In this document: piece by piece, positions 26,557 through 36,700 of the stretch | How positions within the stretch are numbered: the stretch's first letter is position 1 | Layout: the number at the start of each line of letters is the position of its first letter | Source: CAVTWH01 sp963850915 | GTDB lineage: Bacteria > Actinomycetota > Actinomycetes > Mycobacteriales > Micromonosporaceae | Assembly: GCA_963850915.1 (NCBI GenBank) | Contig: CAWKND010000007.1 | Location: 124,001 to 188,000, forward strand | DNA length: 64,000 nucleotides | Direction: 5' to 3' | Notes under the pieces: model-generated | Seen by the model: the letters and a program-made list of their open reading frames with translations, nothing else | What the model was told of the DNA's origin: nothing | Database searches by the model: none | Translations under genes and position numbers: made by a program

Positions 26557-29500
26557 AGCGTTGTCTCCCACTGGGCCTCAAGTTCGGAGAGTTCGTCCAG
26601 GTCGAGCGTGACCAGCGGGGTGTCGTCGGCGACCGATGGCCCGACCGGCTCGACGTCGATCGCGACGGCGGCCAGCGCGCGGACCGTCGGGGCGCGGAAC
26701 ACGTCGGACGCCTCGAATGCCAGCCCGGCGCGGTGAGCCCGGGCGGCGAGCTGCAGTACGCAGATCGAGTCGCCGCCGAGATCGAAGAAACTGTCCCCGA
26801 CGCCGACCTCGGCAACCCCGAGAACCTGGGCGAACAGCCCGCACAGAAGCTCCTCGCGCGGCGTACCGGGGGCGCCGCCGGCGCCGGCGGACAGGTCCGG
26901 CGCGGGTAGGGCCGCCCGGTCCACCTTGCCGTTCGCGGTCACCGGCAAGCTGTCCAGCAGGATCAGCGTGGTCGGGACCAGGTAGTCGGGCAGCGACTCG
27001 GCGAGGTATCCGCGCAGTACGACGGGATCGAGCAGTCCCACCGGATCGAGTGGCGCTGCCCGATCGTGTTCGGACCGCTCCCGAGGAACAGCGGTCGGGC
27101 ACACGTACCCGACCAGCCGCTTGCGGCCGGTGGCGTCCTCGCGGGCCACCACCACGGCCTGGGCGACGCCCGGGTACCGGGTCAGTGCCGACTCGATCTC
27201 GCCCAGCTCCACCCGGAACCCACGGATCTTCACCTGGTGGTCGCGGCGGCCGACGAACAGCAGCCGGCCGTCGGCGCCGCAGCGCACCAGGTCGCCGCTG
27301 CGGTACATGCGGCTACCGGCGGGGCCGTACGGGTCGGCGACGAAGCGCTCGGCGGTCAGCCCGGCCCGCCCGAAGTACCCCCGGGCCAGCCCGTCGCCGG
27401 CCAGGTACAGCTCCCCGACTGCGCCGACCGGTACCGGCTGCAGGCCTGAGTCCAGGACGTAGCAGCGCATCCCGTCGAGGGGCTGCCCGATCGGTACCGG
27501 GTCGTCGACGGTCTCCCGCATCGGGTGCCGGGTGGCGAACGTGGTGGTCTCGGTCGGCCCGTACCCGTCGACAACGGTGATGCCGGGGACAGCGTGCACC
27601 ACCCGGCGTACGCTCGCCGCCGGTACCACGTCCCCGCCGGTCCACACCTCGCGAGCCCCGGCGAAGCACGCCGGATCCTCCTCGGCGACCAGCTGGAACA
27701 GGCCCGCGGTCAGCCACAGTGCGGAGACCCGGTGGGCGACCAACACCCGGCGCAGCAGTGCCACGTCGAGTTCGCCGGGTGGGGCCAGGACGACGGCCCC
27801 GCCGCGCAGCAGCGGTACCCAGATCTCGAAGGTGGACGCGTCGAACGCCTGCGGCGAGTGGTGCAGGACCCGGTGTCGGCCGTACCCCTCGTAGGCGCTG
27901 TCGTCGGCCAGGTCGAGGATGTTGGCATGGGTGACGGCCACCCCTTTCGGGGTACCTGTCGAGCCCGACGTGTACATGATGTACGCGAGCCCGGCAGGCG
28001 GGGTGGCCGGCAGCGGTACCGGCGGCGTGGTGGCTGGCGGCGGGGTGATGTCCAGCCGGAGTACCGGCCGGTCCAGGTGCAGCTCCCGATCGGTGAGCAC
28101 CACGGTCGGGTCGACCTCGTCCAGGATCGCGGCCAGCCGGGCGACCGGTGCGCGCTCGTCCAGCGGCACGTATGCGGCACCGGCGCGGAGCACGGCGAGC
28201 ATCGCCACGATCAGCTCAGGCGAGCGCCGTACCGCGAGCGCGACCCGGTCCCCTGGTGCGACCCCGGCCGCGCGCAGCCGGTGGGCGAGCGCGTCCGCGT
28301 CGGTGCGCAGCCGGGCGTAGCTGACCGTACCTGTGTCGGCGACCAGTGCGGTGGCGGCGGGATTGGCGGCCGCGACCTCGGCGAACCGGTCGCCGACGCC
28401 GCCGGCGCGCTGCGTACTGCCGGCCCGGGCCGCAGGTGAGGCCCCGTACAGCAGCGCCCGGGATTCGCCTGGCGCCAGCAGGTCGAGTACGGCGACCGGG
28501 GTCTCCGGTACCGCCTCCCCGAGTGCCCGCAGGACGCGTAGGAACCGCTCGTGGTGGGCGGCCAGCTCGTCATCGACGTAGCACGCGGCGTTGGCGTCCA
28601 CGTCCACCCGGGTGTCCCGGCCGGCCGTCTCCTTGTAGACGGTGACCGCGAGATCCCGGATCGGACCGTTGGACAGGCCCTCGATGCGCGCCGGCAGACC
28701 GGCGAAGTCGAGCCCTTCACCGGCACCGAGAATGTTGACGACCATGCCGAACAGGTGCCGGTTGTCGCCGATGAGGCGCAGGTCCCGGCGCAGTTCGTCG
28801 TAGGGGTACGACTGGTGGCGCAGGAGCGCGCTGAGTTCGTCGGTGACCCGGCGGACCAGCTGCGCCACGGTGGTGTCCGGGCGTACCGCCACCCGCAGCG
28901 GCAACTCGTTGGCGGCCATCGCGGGTACGGTGGCGCTGCCCGGATGCCGGGCGCTGACCGGGATCCCGACGGTGACGTCCTCGGCGCCGGTCATCCGGTG
29001 CAGGTACGCCACGGCGGCGGTCACCACGAGTGCGGTCCACGTCGTGCGGTACCCCCGGGCGGCTCCGCGCAGCCGGTCCACGTCCACTGCGGACAGCTGG
29101 CCACTGTGGCGCAGGTAGTCGCCGGGCATACCGGACGGCGCGCGGCGGGCGAGCGTCACCGGGTCCGGCAGCTCGGCGAAGCGTGACATCCAGAAGTCGT
29201 GATCGGCGCGGTACCGCTCGCTGGTCCGGTACTCCGCCTCTGAGCGCAGCATCCCAGCGAGGTGCCCGAGAGGCGCCGACGGGTCGGTGTCCGCCCGGCC
29301 CTCCCGTAGCGCGGCGTAGATCTCCACCACCCGCCGGGTCAGCATGGCGCCCGAGTACCCGTCGGCGATCAGATGATGGCAGCGGTTGTACCAGTAGTAG
29401 AGGTCGGTACCGGCGGTGATGAGCGCGTCCAGGGACAACTCGTCCCGGTCCAGGTCGACCGGGCGGCCGCGGTCGCGCTCCATCCAGGCCAGCGCGGCGG

Positions 29501-29804
29501 CGCGCGGGTCAGCCTCGGCGCGGGTATCGACGCGGCGCAGGCGTCGGCCACGGGGCTCCACGAGCTGCTGGCGGACGCCGCCCTCGGCGACTGTGAAGCG
29601 GACGTCGAACGAGCCGCACTCGCGCTCGGCGGCATGGATGGCCGCCTCCAACAGGTCCGCGTCGACCGGGCCGCGAACCTCCACGTACTGGGCGAGGTTG
29701 TACGTGGCGGAGTTGGGATCGGACTGCTGGGCATACCAGACACCGAGCTGGGCCGTGGTGAGCGGATGCGGCCCCGGCGCGAGGTGCGAAACGAGTGCGG
29801 GCAT
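26553..29804 (-). CDS. NRPS2: C-A-T
   Basis: A single-module synthetase of 1083 residues. The C domain (about 1-450; CHHLIADGYSG) begins HPLTTAQLGVWYAQQSDPNS, a style shared with EntF-like and starter C domains that take an acyl group. The A domain (about 460-960; YIMYTSGSTGTPKG) has hand-read code D-A-F-W-W-G-G-T-F, one position from the known Val code DAFWIGGTF. The T domain has DSFFDLGGDS (about residue 1012). It is the first gene of the leftward operon and overlaps NRPS1 by four bases. Its C domain is the natural acceptor of the fatty acyl chain from the ACP, which would place Val next to the lipid; this is inference. Confidence 0.93.
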   Translation of the reverse strand: MPALVSHLAPGPHPLTTAQLGVWYAQQSDPNSATYNLAQYVEVRGPVDADLLEAAIHAAERECGSFDVRFTVAEGGVRQQLVEPRGRRLRRVDTRAEADPRAAALAWMERDRGRPVDLDRDELSLDALITAGTDLYYWYNRCHHLIADGYSGAMLTRRVVEIYAALREGRADTDPSAPLGHLAGMLRSEAEYRTSERYRADHDFWMSRFAELPDPVTLARRAPSGMPGDYLRHSGQLSAVDVDRLRGAARGYRTTWTALVVTAAVAYLHRMTGAEDVTVGIPVSARHPGSATVPAMAANELPLRVAVRPDTTVAQLVRRVTDELSALLRHQSYPYDELRRDLRLIGDNRHLFGMVVNILGAGEGLDFAGLPARIEGLSNGPIRDLAVTVYKETAGRDTRVDVDANAACYVDDELAAHHERFLRVLRALGEAVPETPVAVLDLLAPGESRALLYGASPAARAGSTQRAGGVGDRFAEVAAANPAATALVADTGTVSYARLRTDADALAHRLRAAGVAPGDRVALAVRRSPELIVAMLAVLRAGAAYVPLDERAPVARLAAILDEVDPTVVLTDRELHLDRPVLRLDITPPPATTPPVPLPATPPAGLAYIMYTSGSTGTPKGVAVTHANILDLADDSAYEGYGRHRVLHHSPQAFDASTFEIWVPLLRGGAVVLAPPGELDVALLRRVLVAHRVSALWLTAGLFQLVAEEDPACFAGAREVWTGGDVVPAASVRRVVHAVPGITVVDGYGPTETTTFATRHPMRETVDDPVPIGQPLDGMRCYVLDSGLQPVPVGAVGELYLAGDGLARGYFGRAGLTAERFVADPYGPAGSRMYRSGDLVRCGADGRLLFVGRRDHQVKIRGFRVELGEIESALTRYPGVAQAVVVAREDATGRKRLVGYVCPTAVPRERSEHDRAAPLDPVGLLDPVVLRGYLAESLPDYLVPTTLILLDSLPVTANGKVDRAALPAPDLSAGAGGAPGTPREELLCGLFAQVLGVAEVGVGDSFFDLGGDSICVLQLAARAHRAGLAFEASDVFRAPTVRALAAVAIDVEPVGPSVADDTPLVTLDLDELSELEAQWETTL

Positions 29805-29881
29805 GGCCGGTCACTGACCTTTCTCATGGTCCACATAGGTATTCGGTCACCAGGTTGGTCGGCGCCGGAGAGCCCGACCAG

Positions 29882-29952
29882 GCAACGTGGGCGGCAACTT
29901 GGCCGGGCGCCGGCTGTGCCGCGGCAACTTGGGCAGTTGCCGCCCAGTTGCC
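29882..29952. promoter_or_regulatory. Candidate SARP operators between NRPS2 and the acyl-AMP ligase
   Basis: The 319-base gap 29805-30123 separates the two divergent operons. Plus strand: CAGTTGC at 29934-29940 and again at 29945-29951, exactly 11 bases apart, facing the lipid operon. Minus strand: AAGTTGC (complement of 29894-29900) and ACGTTGC (complement of 29882-29888), 12 bases apart, facing NRPS2, and one more AAGTTGC (complement of 29924-29930). That makes five GTTGC cores in about 70 bases. The layout copies the one at 8274-8322 and fits SARP binding sites. I see no gene in this gap. Confidence 0.55.
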
Positions 29953-30123
29953 TTCCGCGCACCGGGGCCGGTGGCCAGGATCGCTGCGTGGGCACCACAT
30001 CCAGGTCGCCCGTGGCCCGCGTCAACGCGGTCAACCGGCAGGTCAGCCGGGACCGGGGAGTACCGGACGCGACAGCGCCCACCCCGGCCGGTACTCATCG
30101 ACGCAACGCAGGAGGGACAAGCG

Positions 30124-31932
30124 ATGGCCGATCGCAGTCTGGTGCGCTGGATGCAGGAGGCATCCGCCGAGCGGGGGCTGCATTTCGCCGCCGCCGGAGG
30201 CGACTGGGACTACTGGTCCTATCAGCGCCTGGCCGAACTGACCCGGCGGACGGCGACGGCGATCCGGCACCGGGGGCTCGGCGCCGGCGACGTGGTCGCC
30301 CTCGTCCAGCGGTCCAGTCCGGGCTTCGTGTCCACGATGTTCGGCGCCCTCAACACCGGGGCGACGCCGTGCTCGATCGCTCCGCCGTTCGCCCTGCAGC
30401 GCGCGGACAGCTACGCGCGCCACGTCGGCCATCTGCTCGACGTGGCGCGGCCCCGACTGGTCGTCTGCGACGCGGAGTCGATCGACTACGTGGCCGGGCC
30501 GTTGTCCGCGGTCGGTGGTGAGGCGGTGCTCTTCGACGACCTGATCGACGGGGTACCCGCCGATGACGAGCCGCGTGACCCGACCGGTACCGCCCTGCTC
30601 CAGTTCACCTCGGGCTCCAGCGGGTACGCCCGTGGGGTACGCATCTCCGCGGAAGCGTTGTCCGCCAACATCAACGGGATGCGCCGGTGGCTGGCGTGGG
30701 AAGCGGAGCACCCGGGCGCCTCCTGGCTGCCGGTACACCACGACATGGGACTCACCGGGTGCCTGCTGAACATGGTGGTGACCGGCTGCGACACACACCT
30801 CATGCAGCCCGACGACTTCATCCGCTCGCCGCTGCGGTACCTGACCTGCCTGAGCGAGCACCAGATACAGCTGACCGCGATGCCGAACTTCGGGCTGGCC
30901 TACATCCTGCGGCGGGTACGCCCGGAGCAGCTCGCGGGACTGCGCTTCGACGCCCTGCGCTCGCTGATCGTCGGTGCCGAGCGGATCGATCCCCGGGTAC
31001 TGCGGGCCTTCAGCGACCTGCTCGCCCCGTACGGCTTCGACTACCGGGCCCTGCTGCCGGCGTACGGAGGTGCCGAGGCCACCCTCTGCGTCACCGGGCT
31101 GCCGCTGGCCACCGGCTGGCGTACCGCCGCACCGACCAGCACCGCCGCACCAACCAGCACCGCCGCACCGACCAACTCCGACAGCCGGGGTACGGGGCCG
31201 GCCGCCGAGGTCGTCGGGTGTGGCCGGCCGATGTTCGGGATGGGTGTCCGGATCACCGACGACACCGGCACCGAACTCCCCGACGGTACGGTGGGCGAGA
31301 TCGTGGTGACCGGGCCCTGTGTCGCCACCGAGTACGTCGGCCCCACCGGTACCGCGTCGGGTACCCGGCTCGGGGAAGCCACCCTGCACTCCGGCGACGC
31401 CGGCTTCCTGGACGGCGGCGAGCTGTTCGTCATCGGCCGCCTCGGCGACGGGCTGAAGGTACGCGGGAAGATGGTCTTCGCCGAGAGCCTGGAGGTCGAG
31501 CTCGTCGAGCGAGGTGTACCCGAGCGTCGAGCGGCCGTACTGCTGGGTGTCCGCGACGGCGAGCCGACCGCCGCTGTGGTGTTCGAAAACGAGCAGCCGG
31601 GCTGGTCACAGCTCGCGTTCGAGCTACTCGACGCAGCCCTGGACGGCGCGCAACTGCTGGCGATCGGCGTACCGAGAGGTGCTCTCGCCGTCACCTCCAG
31701 CGGCAAACCGCGCCGCCGGGTGATGTGGCAGGAGTTCATCGCGGGCACGCTACGCGGCGCCGCCCGCCCGCTGGCCGTGCCGGTGGCACCCCGCCCGACG
31801 GCCGGCGCGGTGGCAATCGTCGCCCCGGTACTCGCATCGGAACCCGCCACGGTGGCCGGGCCGGTGGAGGCAGGCGGCTGTCCGTTCACGCCCGACGAGC
31901 GCGCCCAGATGACCGGCGCGGGCGCGCACTGA
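30124..31932 (+). CDS. Fatty acyl-AMP ligase (FAAL)
   Basis: An ANL-superfamily enzyme of 602 residues that would activate a fatty acid as acyl-AMP and load it on the ACP encoded next. ATG 30124 has GGAGGG (30111-30116) upstream; the frame is open from 29887, but that part lies in the promoter region. Motifs: phosphate-binding LLQFTSGSSGYARGV; SWLPVHHDMGLTG, typical of FAALs; LPAYGGAEATLCVTG; and GRLGDGLKVRGKMVFAESLE near the C-terminus. A short TAAPTS triple repeat (31123-31176) is inserted before the GCGRPMFG segment. The C-terminal tail is long and Ala/Pro/Val-rich. It is the first gene of the rightward operon. Confidence 0.9.
   Translation: MADRSLVRWMQEASAERGLHFAAAGGDWDYWSYQRLAELTRRTATAIRHRGLGAGDVVALVQRSSPGFVSTMFGALNTGATPCSIAPPFALQRADSYARHVGHLLDVARPRLVVCDAESIDYVAGPLSAVGGEAVLFDDLIDGVPADDEPRDPTGTALLQFTSGSSGYARGVRISAEALSANINGMRRWLAWEAEHPGASWLPVHHDMGLTGCLLNMVVTGCDTHLMQPDDFIRSPLRYLTCLSEHQIQLTAMPNFGLAYILRRVRPEQLAGLRFDALRSLIVGAERIDPRVLRAFSDLLAPYGFDYRALLPAYGGAEATLCVTGLPLATGWRTAAPTSTAAPTSTAAPTNSDSRGTGPAAEVVGCGRPMFGMGVRITDDTGTELPDGTVGEIVVTGPCVATEYVGPTGTASGTRLGEATLHSGDAGFLDGGELFVIGRLGDGLKVRGKMVFAESLEVELVERGVPERRAAVLLGVRDGEPTAAVVFENEQPGWSQLAFELLDAALDGAQLLAIGVPRGALAVTSSGKPRRRVMWQEFIAGTLRGAARPLAVPVAPRPTAGAVAIVAPVLASEPATVAGPVEAGGCPFTPDERAQMTGAGAH
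31123..31176 (+). repeat. 18-bp in-frame repeat, three copies, inside the FAAL gene
   Basis: ACCGCCGCACCGACCAGC and two near-copies (31123-31140, 31141-31158, 31159-31176) encode T-A-A-P-T-S/N three times. It looks like a loop expansion by slippage. Confidence 0.9.
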
Positions 31933-32056
31933 GGCGCCTCGTCCACCACTCCGTCCACCCGCCCTCCGTCCACGTCAAGCCCGTCCACCTGAAGCCCGGC
32001 ACCGACTCCGACACGGCCACCCGCAAGGCACGGCCGGCGACACCGAAAGGCAACCG

Positions 32057-32419
32057 ATGACCGACATCGATCTGACCGAGATTGACGCAGTGCTACCCAC
32101 CGACGACGTCCCCGCGCTCGTACGCCACCTGGTCGCCCTGATCTCACCGCATCCGGTGGCGACCGTGCGATCCAGCGACAACCTGGTACTCCAGCTCGCC
32201 TACCACTCCCTCGCCCTGGTCGAGCTGGCGTTCGCGCTGGAGGACCTCTTCGGTCTCGATGCCATCACCCCGGAGCGGGCGATGAACCTGCAGACCGCCG
32301 GGGACATCGTCGACCTGATCGTCGCCGCGGTGGCCGCCGGAGACGCCCACGAGCCGCAGGTCAGCGACGTGGAACTGTTCTCCGGTCGGTACGGGCGTAG
32401 CTGGAACCCCGGACGCTGA
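32057..32419 (+). CDS. Acyl carrier protein
   Basis: A 120-residue protein with one carrier domain. The phosphopantetheine site is in VLQLAYHSLALVELAFALEDLFGL, with Ser at about residue 51, followed by ITPERAMNLQTAGDIVDLI. The normal DSL is HSL here, which is unusual, although the Ser-Leu is kept. It has a hydrophilic C-terminal extension (to RSWNPGR). ATG 32057 has GAAAGG upstream. It lies between the FAAL and the ketosynthase and presumably carries the lipid for transfer to a starter C domain. Confidence 0.85.
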   Translation: MTDIDLTEIDAVLPTDDVPALVRHLVALISPHPVATVRSSDNLVLQLAYHSLALVELAFALEDLFGLDAITPERAMNLQTAGDIVDLIVAAVAAGDAHEPQVSDVELFSGRYGRSWNPGR

Positions 32420-32432
32420 CGGCGGTAGGGCC

Positions 32433-33689
32433 ATGTCTGGACAGGTACAGCGAGTCGTCGTCACCGGGCTCGGCGCGGTCACCCCCCTGGGCGGGGACAG
32501 CAAAGCCACCTGGGCGGCGATGCTCAACGCGGAGTGCGCGATCGCGCCGCTGACCGAGGAGTGGGCGGCCGGACTGCCGGTACGCATCGCCGCGCGCGCC
32601 GCAGTGGAGCCGGGGCCGCTGTTCGGCCGCGTCGAAGCCCGCCGGCTGGACCGCTCCACCCAGTTCGGCCTGCTGGCCGCCCGCGAAGCGTGGGCCGACG
32701 CGGGGTTCGTGGGACCGGCCGGGGAGCCCGGTGGCGTCGATCCGGACCGGGTCGGCGTCGTTGTCGGCTGCGGCATGGGCGGGATCTCGGCGATGCTCGA
32801 CAACCACGAGGCGATGCTGTCGCGCGGTGGCCGGCACGTGTCGCCGCACACGGTACCGATGATGATGCCGAACGGGGCGGCCGGGCAGGTGAGCATCGAG
32901 CTCAACGCCCGGGCCGGCGTGCACGCGCCGACCAGCGCCTGTGCGACCGGGGCCGAGGCGATCGCCCAGGCACTGGACATGATCCGGCTCGGCCGCGCCG
33001 ATGTGGTGGTGGCCGGCGGTACCGAGGCGATCATCCACCCGTTCACCCTCAGCGCCTTCGCGAACATGCAGGCGATGTCGCGCCGCAACGACGATCCGGC
33101 ACACGCCAGCCGCCCGTACGACGTCGACCGCGACGGCTTCGTGATGGGTGAGGGTGCGGGCATCCTCATCCTCGAGTCGATCGAGCACGCGGCCCGGCGC
33201 GGCGTCACCGGCTACGTCGAACTGGTGGCAGCCGGGATCACCGGCGACGCCCACCACATCGCCTCCCCACCGGCCGACGGCATCGGAATGGGCCGGGCAC
33301 TGCGCCGGGCGCTCGACGACGGCGGCCTCTGCCCGACCGATGTCGTCCACGTCAACGCCCATGCCACCTCGACGCCGCAGGGCGACCTGGCGGAGAGCCG
33401 GGCGCTGCGGTCGGTACTCGGCACCGGCGGCTACTGCGTCTCGGCGACCAAGTCGATGACCGGCCACCTGATGGGGGCGGCCGGCGCGGTCGAGGCGGCC
33501 GTCACCGTACTGGCCGTACGCGACCGGGTGGCGCCCCCGACCATTGGCGTCACCCGGCTCGATCCGCGGATCGGGCTGGACGTCGTACTCGATACCTGCC
33601 GCGTACTGCCTGCCGGCCCGATCGTCGCACTGAGCAACTCGTGCGGCTTTGGTGGCCACAACGTCGTACTCGCGTTCCGTTCCCTCTGA
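32433..33689 (+). CDS. Beta-ketoacyl-ACP synthase (FabF/KAS II type)
   Basis: A condensing enzyme of 418 residues with the complete Cys-His-His set: SACATGAEA (about residue 169), VNAHATSTPQGD (about 309) and SMTGHLMGAAGAVEA (about 343). It opens with RVVVTGLGAVTPLGG and ends with the glycine-rich NSCGFGGHNVVLAF, both standard for FabF. It starts 13 bases after the ACP gene. Within this operon it probably extends or makes the dedicated fatty acyl chain using general malonyl-ACP and reductases. No KR, DH or ER is encoded here. Confidence 0.9.
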   Translation: MSGQVQRVVVTGLGAVTPLGGDSKATWAAMLNAECAIAPLTEEWAAGLPVRIAARAAVEPGPLFGRVEARRLDRSTQFGLLAAREAWADAGFVGPAGEPGGVDPDRVGVVVGCGMGGISAMLDNHEAMLSRGGRHVSPHTVPMMMPNGAAGQVSIELNARAGVHAPTSACATGAEAIAQALDMIRLGRADVVVAGGTEAIIHPFTLSAFANMQAMSRRNDDPAHASRPYDVDRDGFVMGEGAGILILESIEHAARRGVTGYVELVAAGITGDAHHIASPPADGIGMGRALRRALDDGGLCPTDVVHVNAHATSTPQGDLAESRALRSVLGTGGYCVSATKSMTGHLMGAAGAVEAAVTVLAVRDRVAPPTIGVTRLDPRIGLDVVLDTCRVLPAGPIVALSNSCGFGGHNVVLAFRSL

Positions 33690-33719
33690 ACTCTCGCCCT
33701 GTCACGTCTTGGAGCTGCT

Positions 33720-36700
33720 GTGGACACCATTCGCCTGGAGCCGGGTACTCAGTCCCACCGCCGGCCGGAGCCGGCTGACCCGTGGCAGGGCCGTACCGTA
33801 CCCGCGCTCGTCGCCGCCACCGTCGCGCGCCAGCCCGACGCCGTCGCGCTGATCCACCGGCACACCCCGGTCAGCTACCGGGAACTGGACCTGTTCGCCG
33901 ATGCGTGCGCAGGTGCGCTGTACGCGGCCGGCGTACGCGCGGGCGACTACGTACCCATCCGGCAGCGCCGGTCGGTACCACTGATCGCGCTCGCCCTCGG
34001 CGTCCTCAAACTGGGCGCGGCGTACGCCCTGATGGACCCCGATTGGCCGGTGGAGCGCATCCGCGACGAGATCGAACAGTTGGGTGCCGGGCTGATCGTG
34101 TCCGACGAGCCGGCGGCGCTGCCCGGGCTGCCGGTTCCCGTCTGGCAGCCCCCGGCCGACCTGGCCACCCAGGCACCACTGCGGTACCCCGCGACCGCCG
34201 GCCACGGCAGCGACGCCTGCACAGTGTTCTTCACCTCCGGTACCACCGGCCGCCCCAAGGGCGCGGTGTCCCCGCACAGTGGAGTCATCCGGCTCGCCGC
34301 AGACCGCGGCTTCTTCGACCTGGTACCGGGCACCGTGATCCCCAACGCCGCGGCGCTGCCGTGGGACCTGTTCAGCCTCGAGATCTGGGGCTCGCTCATC
34401 CAGGGCACCACCGTCGTCCTCGTCGACGACCAGTACATCTCCGGTGATCTGCTGCGCGAACTCATCGCGGTAGACGGGGTGACCGCCACCTTCGCCACCA
34501 CGTCACTGTTCAACATGCTGGTGGACGAGGACCTGTCCAGCTTCACCGGGCTGCGCCGGGTGGTCACCGGCGGCGAGCGCCTGTCCGCACTGCACTGCCG
34601 CAACTTCCTCGCCGCCCATCCGGGCATCACACTCGTGAACGCGTACGGCCCCGTTGAGGCGACGGTGTACGCCACGAGCCGGATCATCACGCCGGCGGAC
34701 TGCGACAACCCGGACGGCATCCCGATCGGTACCGACGCGGCGCAGACCGGCGTACACATCCTCGACGGCGTACGGCTCTGCGGGCCCGACGAACTCGGTG
34801 AGATCTGCGTGTCCGGCCCCGGCCTGGCCCGCGAGTACGTGGGCGAGCCGGAGTTGACCGCGCAGAAGTTCGTCACGGTCCCGCTCGACGGTCAACCGGT
34901 GCGTATCTACCGGACCGGCGACCTGGGCTTGCGTGACAGTGACGGGGTGGTGCACTTCCGGGGGCGGGCGGACCGGCAGGTGAAGATCCGCGGCTACCGG
35001 ATCGAGCCGCATGAGGTCGAGGCGGTGATCGCCGGACTGCCCGGGGTGCGTACCGCCGTGGTACTGCCGCGGATGGACGAGGGTGGCGCCTGCGTCGGCA
35101 TGCTCGGCTTCTACATTCCCCAGACACCCGACCCCCAGACACCCGACTCGGTACCCGACGGCGCGGGGCTGCGGGACATGATGCGCGAGCGCGTGGCCGC
35201 GTACCAGATCCCCGACCGGCTGGTCGCCGTGGACGCGCTTCCCCTGCATCCCAATGGCAAGCTGGACGGGGCGGCGCTGCTGCGGATGGCCGGTGACCCA
35301 CCGGCACGCGCGGTCACCGTCGAGCCGGTCGGTGACACGGATGAGGTGACCCTGGCGGTACGCGAGGTGGTCGCGGCCATCCTGCGGCTGCCGCCGACCG
35401 CAGTACCGGACCACGAGTCGCTGTCCGCACTCGGGGCGTCCTCGCTGGACCTGGGGCGCATCGCGGCGCGGCTCGGCGAGCGGCAGGGCCGGCCGGTACC
35501 GTTGTCCCAGCTGTTCCGCACGCCGACGGTCGGCGGGCTGGCCGGCTGGCTGCGTGACTCGCCGGCCGTGCCGCCAGCCGCGCCGGATACCGCGGACGAC
35601 CCGTGGGCGCCCGCCCCGCTGTCGTCGTTGCAGGCGCTGATGATCACCGAGTACCTGGTCGATCCGGACAAGCGCGACCTGAACTGTGTCTTCGCCTGGC
35701 GGGTGGCCGGCCGACCGGACCGGGCAGCACTGCGTACAGCGTTCGCCGCCCTGCACCACCGGCACCCCGCCCTGCGCGCCCGGTACGACCTGGCCGGCGG
35801 CGGTACCGCGACGCCGCTCGATGTGCCGCCCCCCGCAATGCTGGAGAGCCTGGTACGCACCGAGTCCGACGCGGTGGATCAGCTCGCCCGCGACTGCGCG
35901 CGCCCGTTCGCGCCAGATCGCGGGCAGGTATGGCGCCCGGTGTTCGTGGCCGTACGGGATACGCCGGTGACCTTGATCGGGGTGGCCGCGCACCACGTTG
36001 CCGTGGACGGGGGCTCGGGACCGGCGGTCGCCGCCGACCTGGCGGCCGCGTACGAGGCAGCGCGCCAGGGGCGCGAGCCCGAGCCGCCCACAGTCACCCT
36101 GGCGGGTATCGCAGCAGCCCGGGATGCCCACCTCGGCCACGTCGACCTGGGCTGGCAGCGCGATCTGCTTCGCCGAACGCTGACCGGGGTACCCGATCTG
36201 GCCTTTCCCCCGGTCGTCGGGGCCGAGGCCGCCCCGGCGGTCGGGCGGCTGTGCCGACCGATCGACCCGGCGCTACGGGCCGGTGTCGAGGCGGTCGCGG
36301 CGCGCACCCAGGTGAGCCCCTTTGTGGTGTACCTGACCGCCTACGCACAGTCTCTCGCCGAGCTGACCGGCCAGGTCGATTTCGGCATCGGTACGTCGTT
36401 CAACCGGCGCAGCCAGGAAGTTCTGTACGCCAGCGTGAGCTGCCTCATCGACATCCTGTGCCTGCGTCCAGCTGTCGGGCCGGAGCTGGCATCGGCGGCC
36501 GCCATTGCCCGTACCTCCGCCGCTGTGGCCGCGGCGTTCTCTGCCCAGGACGTGTCGATCCACGAGTGTGCCCAACTCGCCGGGGCACTCGGCGGCCGGC
36601 GCCAGCCACTGTTCCAGACCATGTTCCTGCTCCAGGACAACCCGGACTGCACGATGGCTCTCGACGGGCTGCCGGCGGGGTACTTCCGACCGCCCTACCC

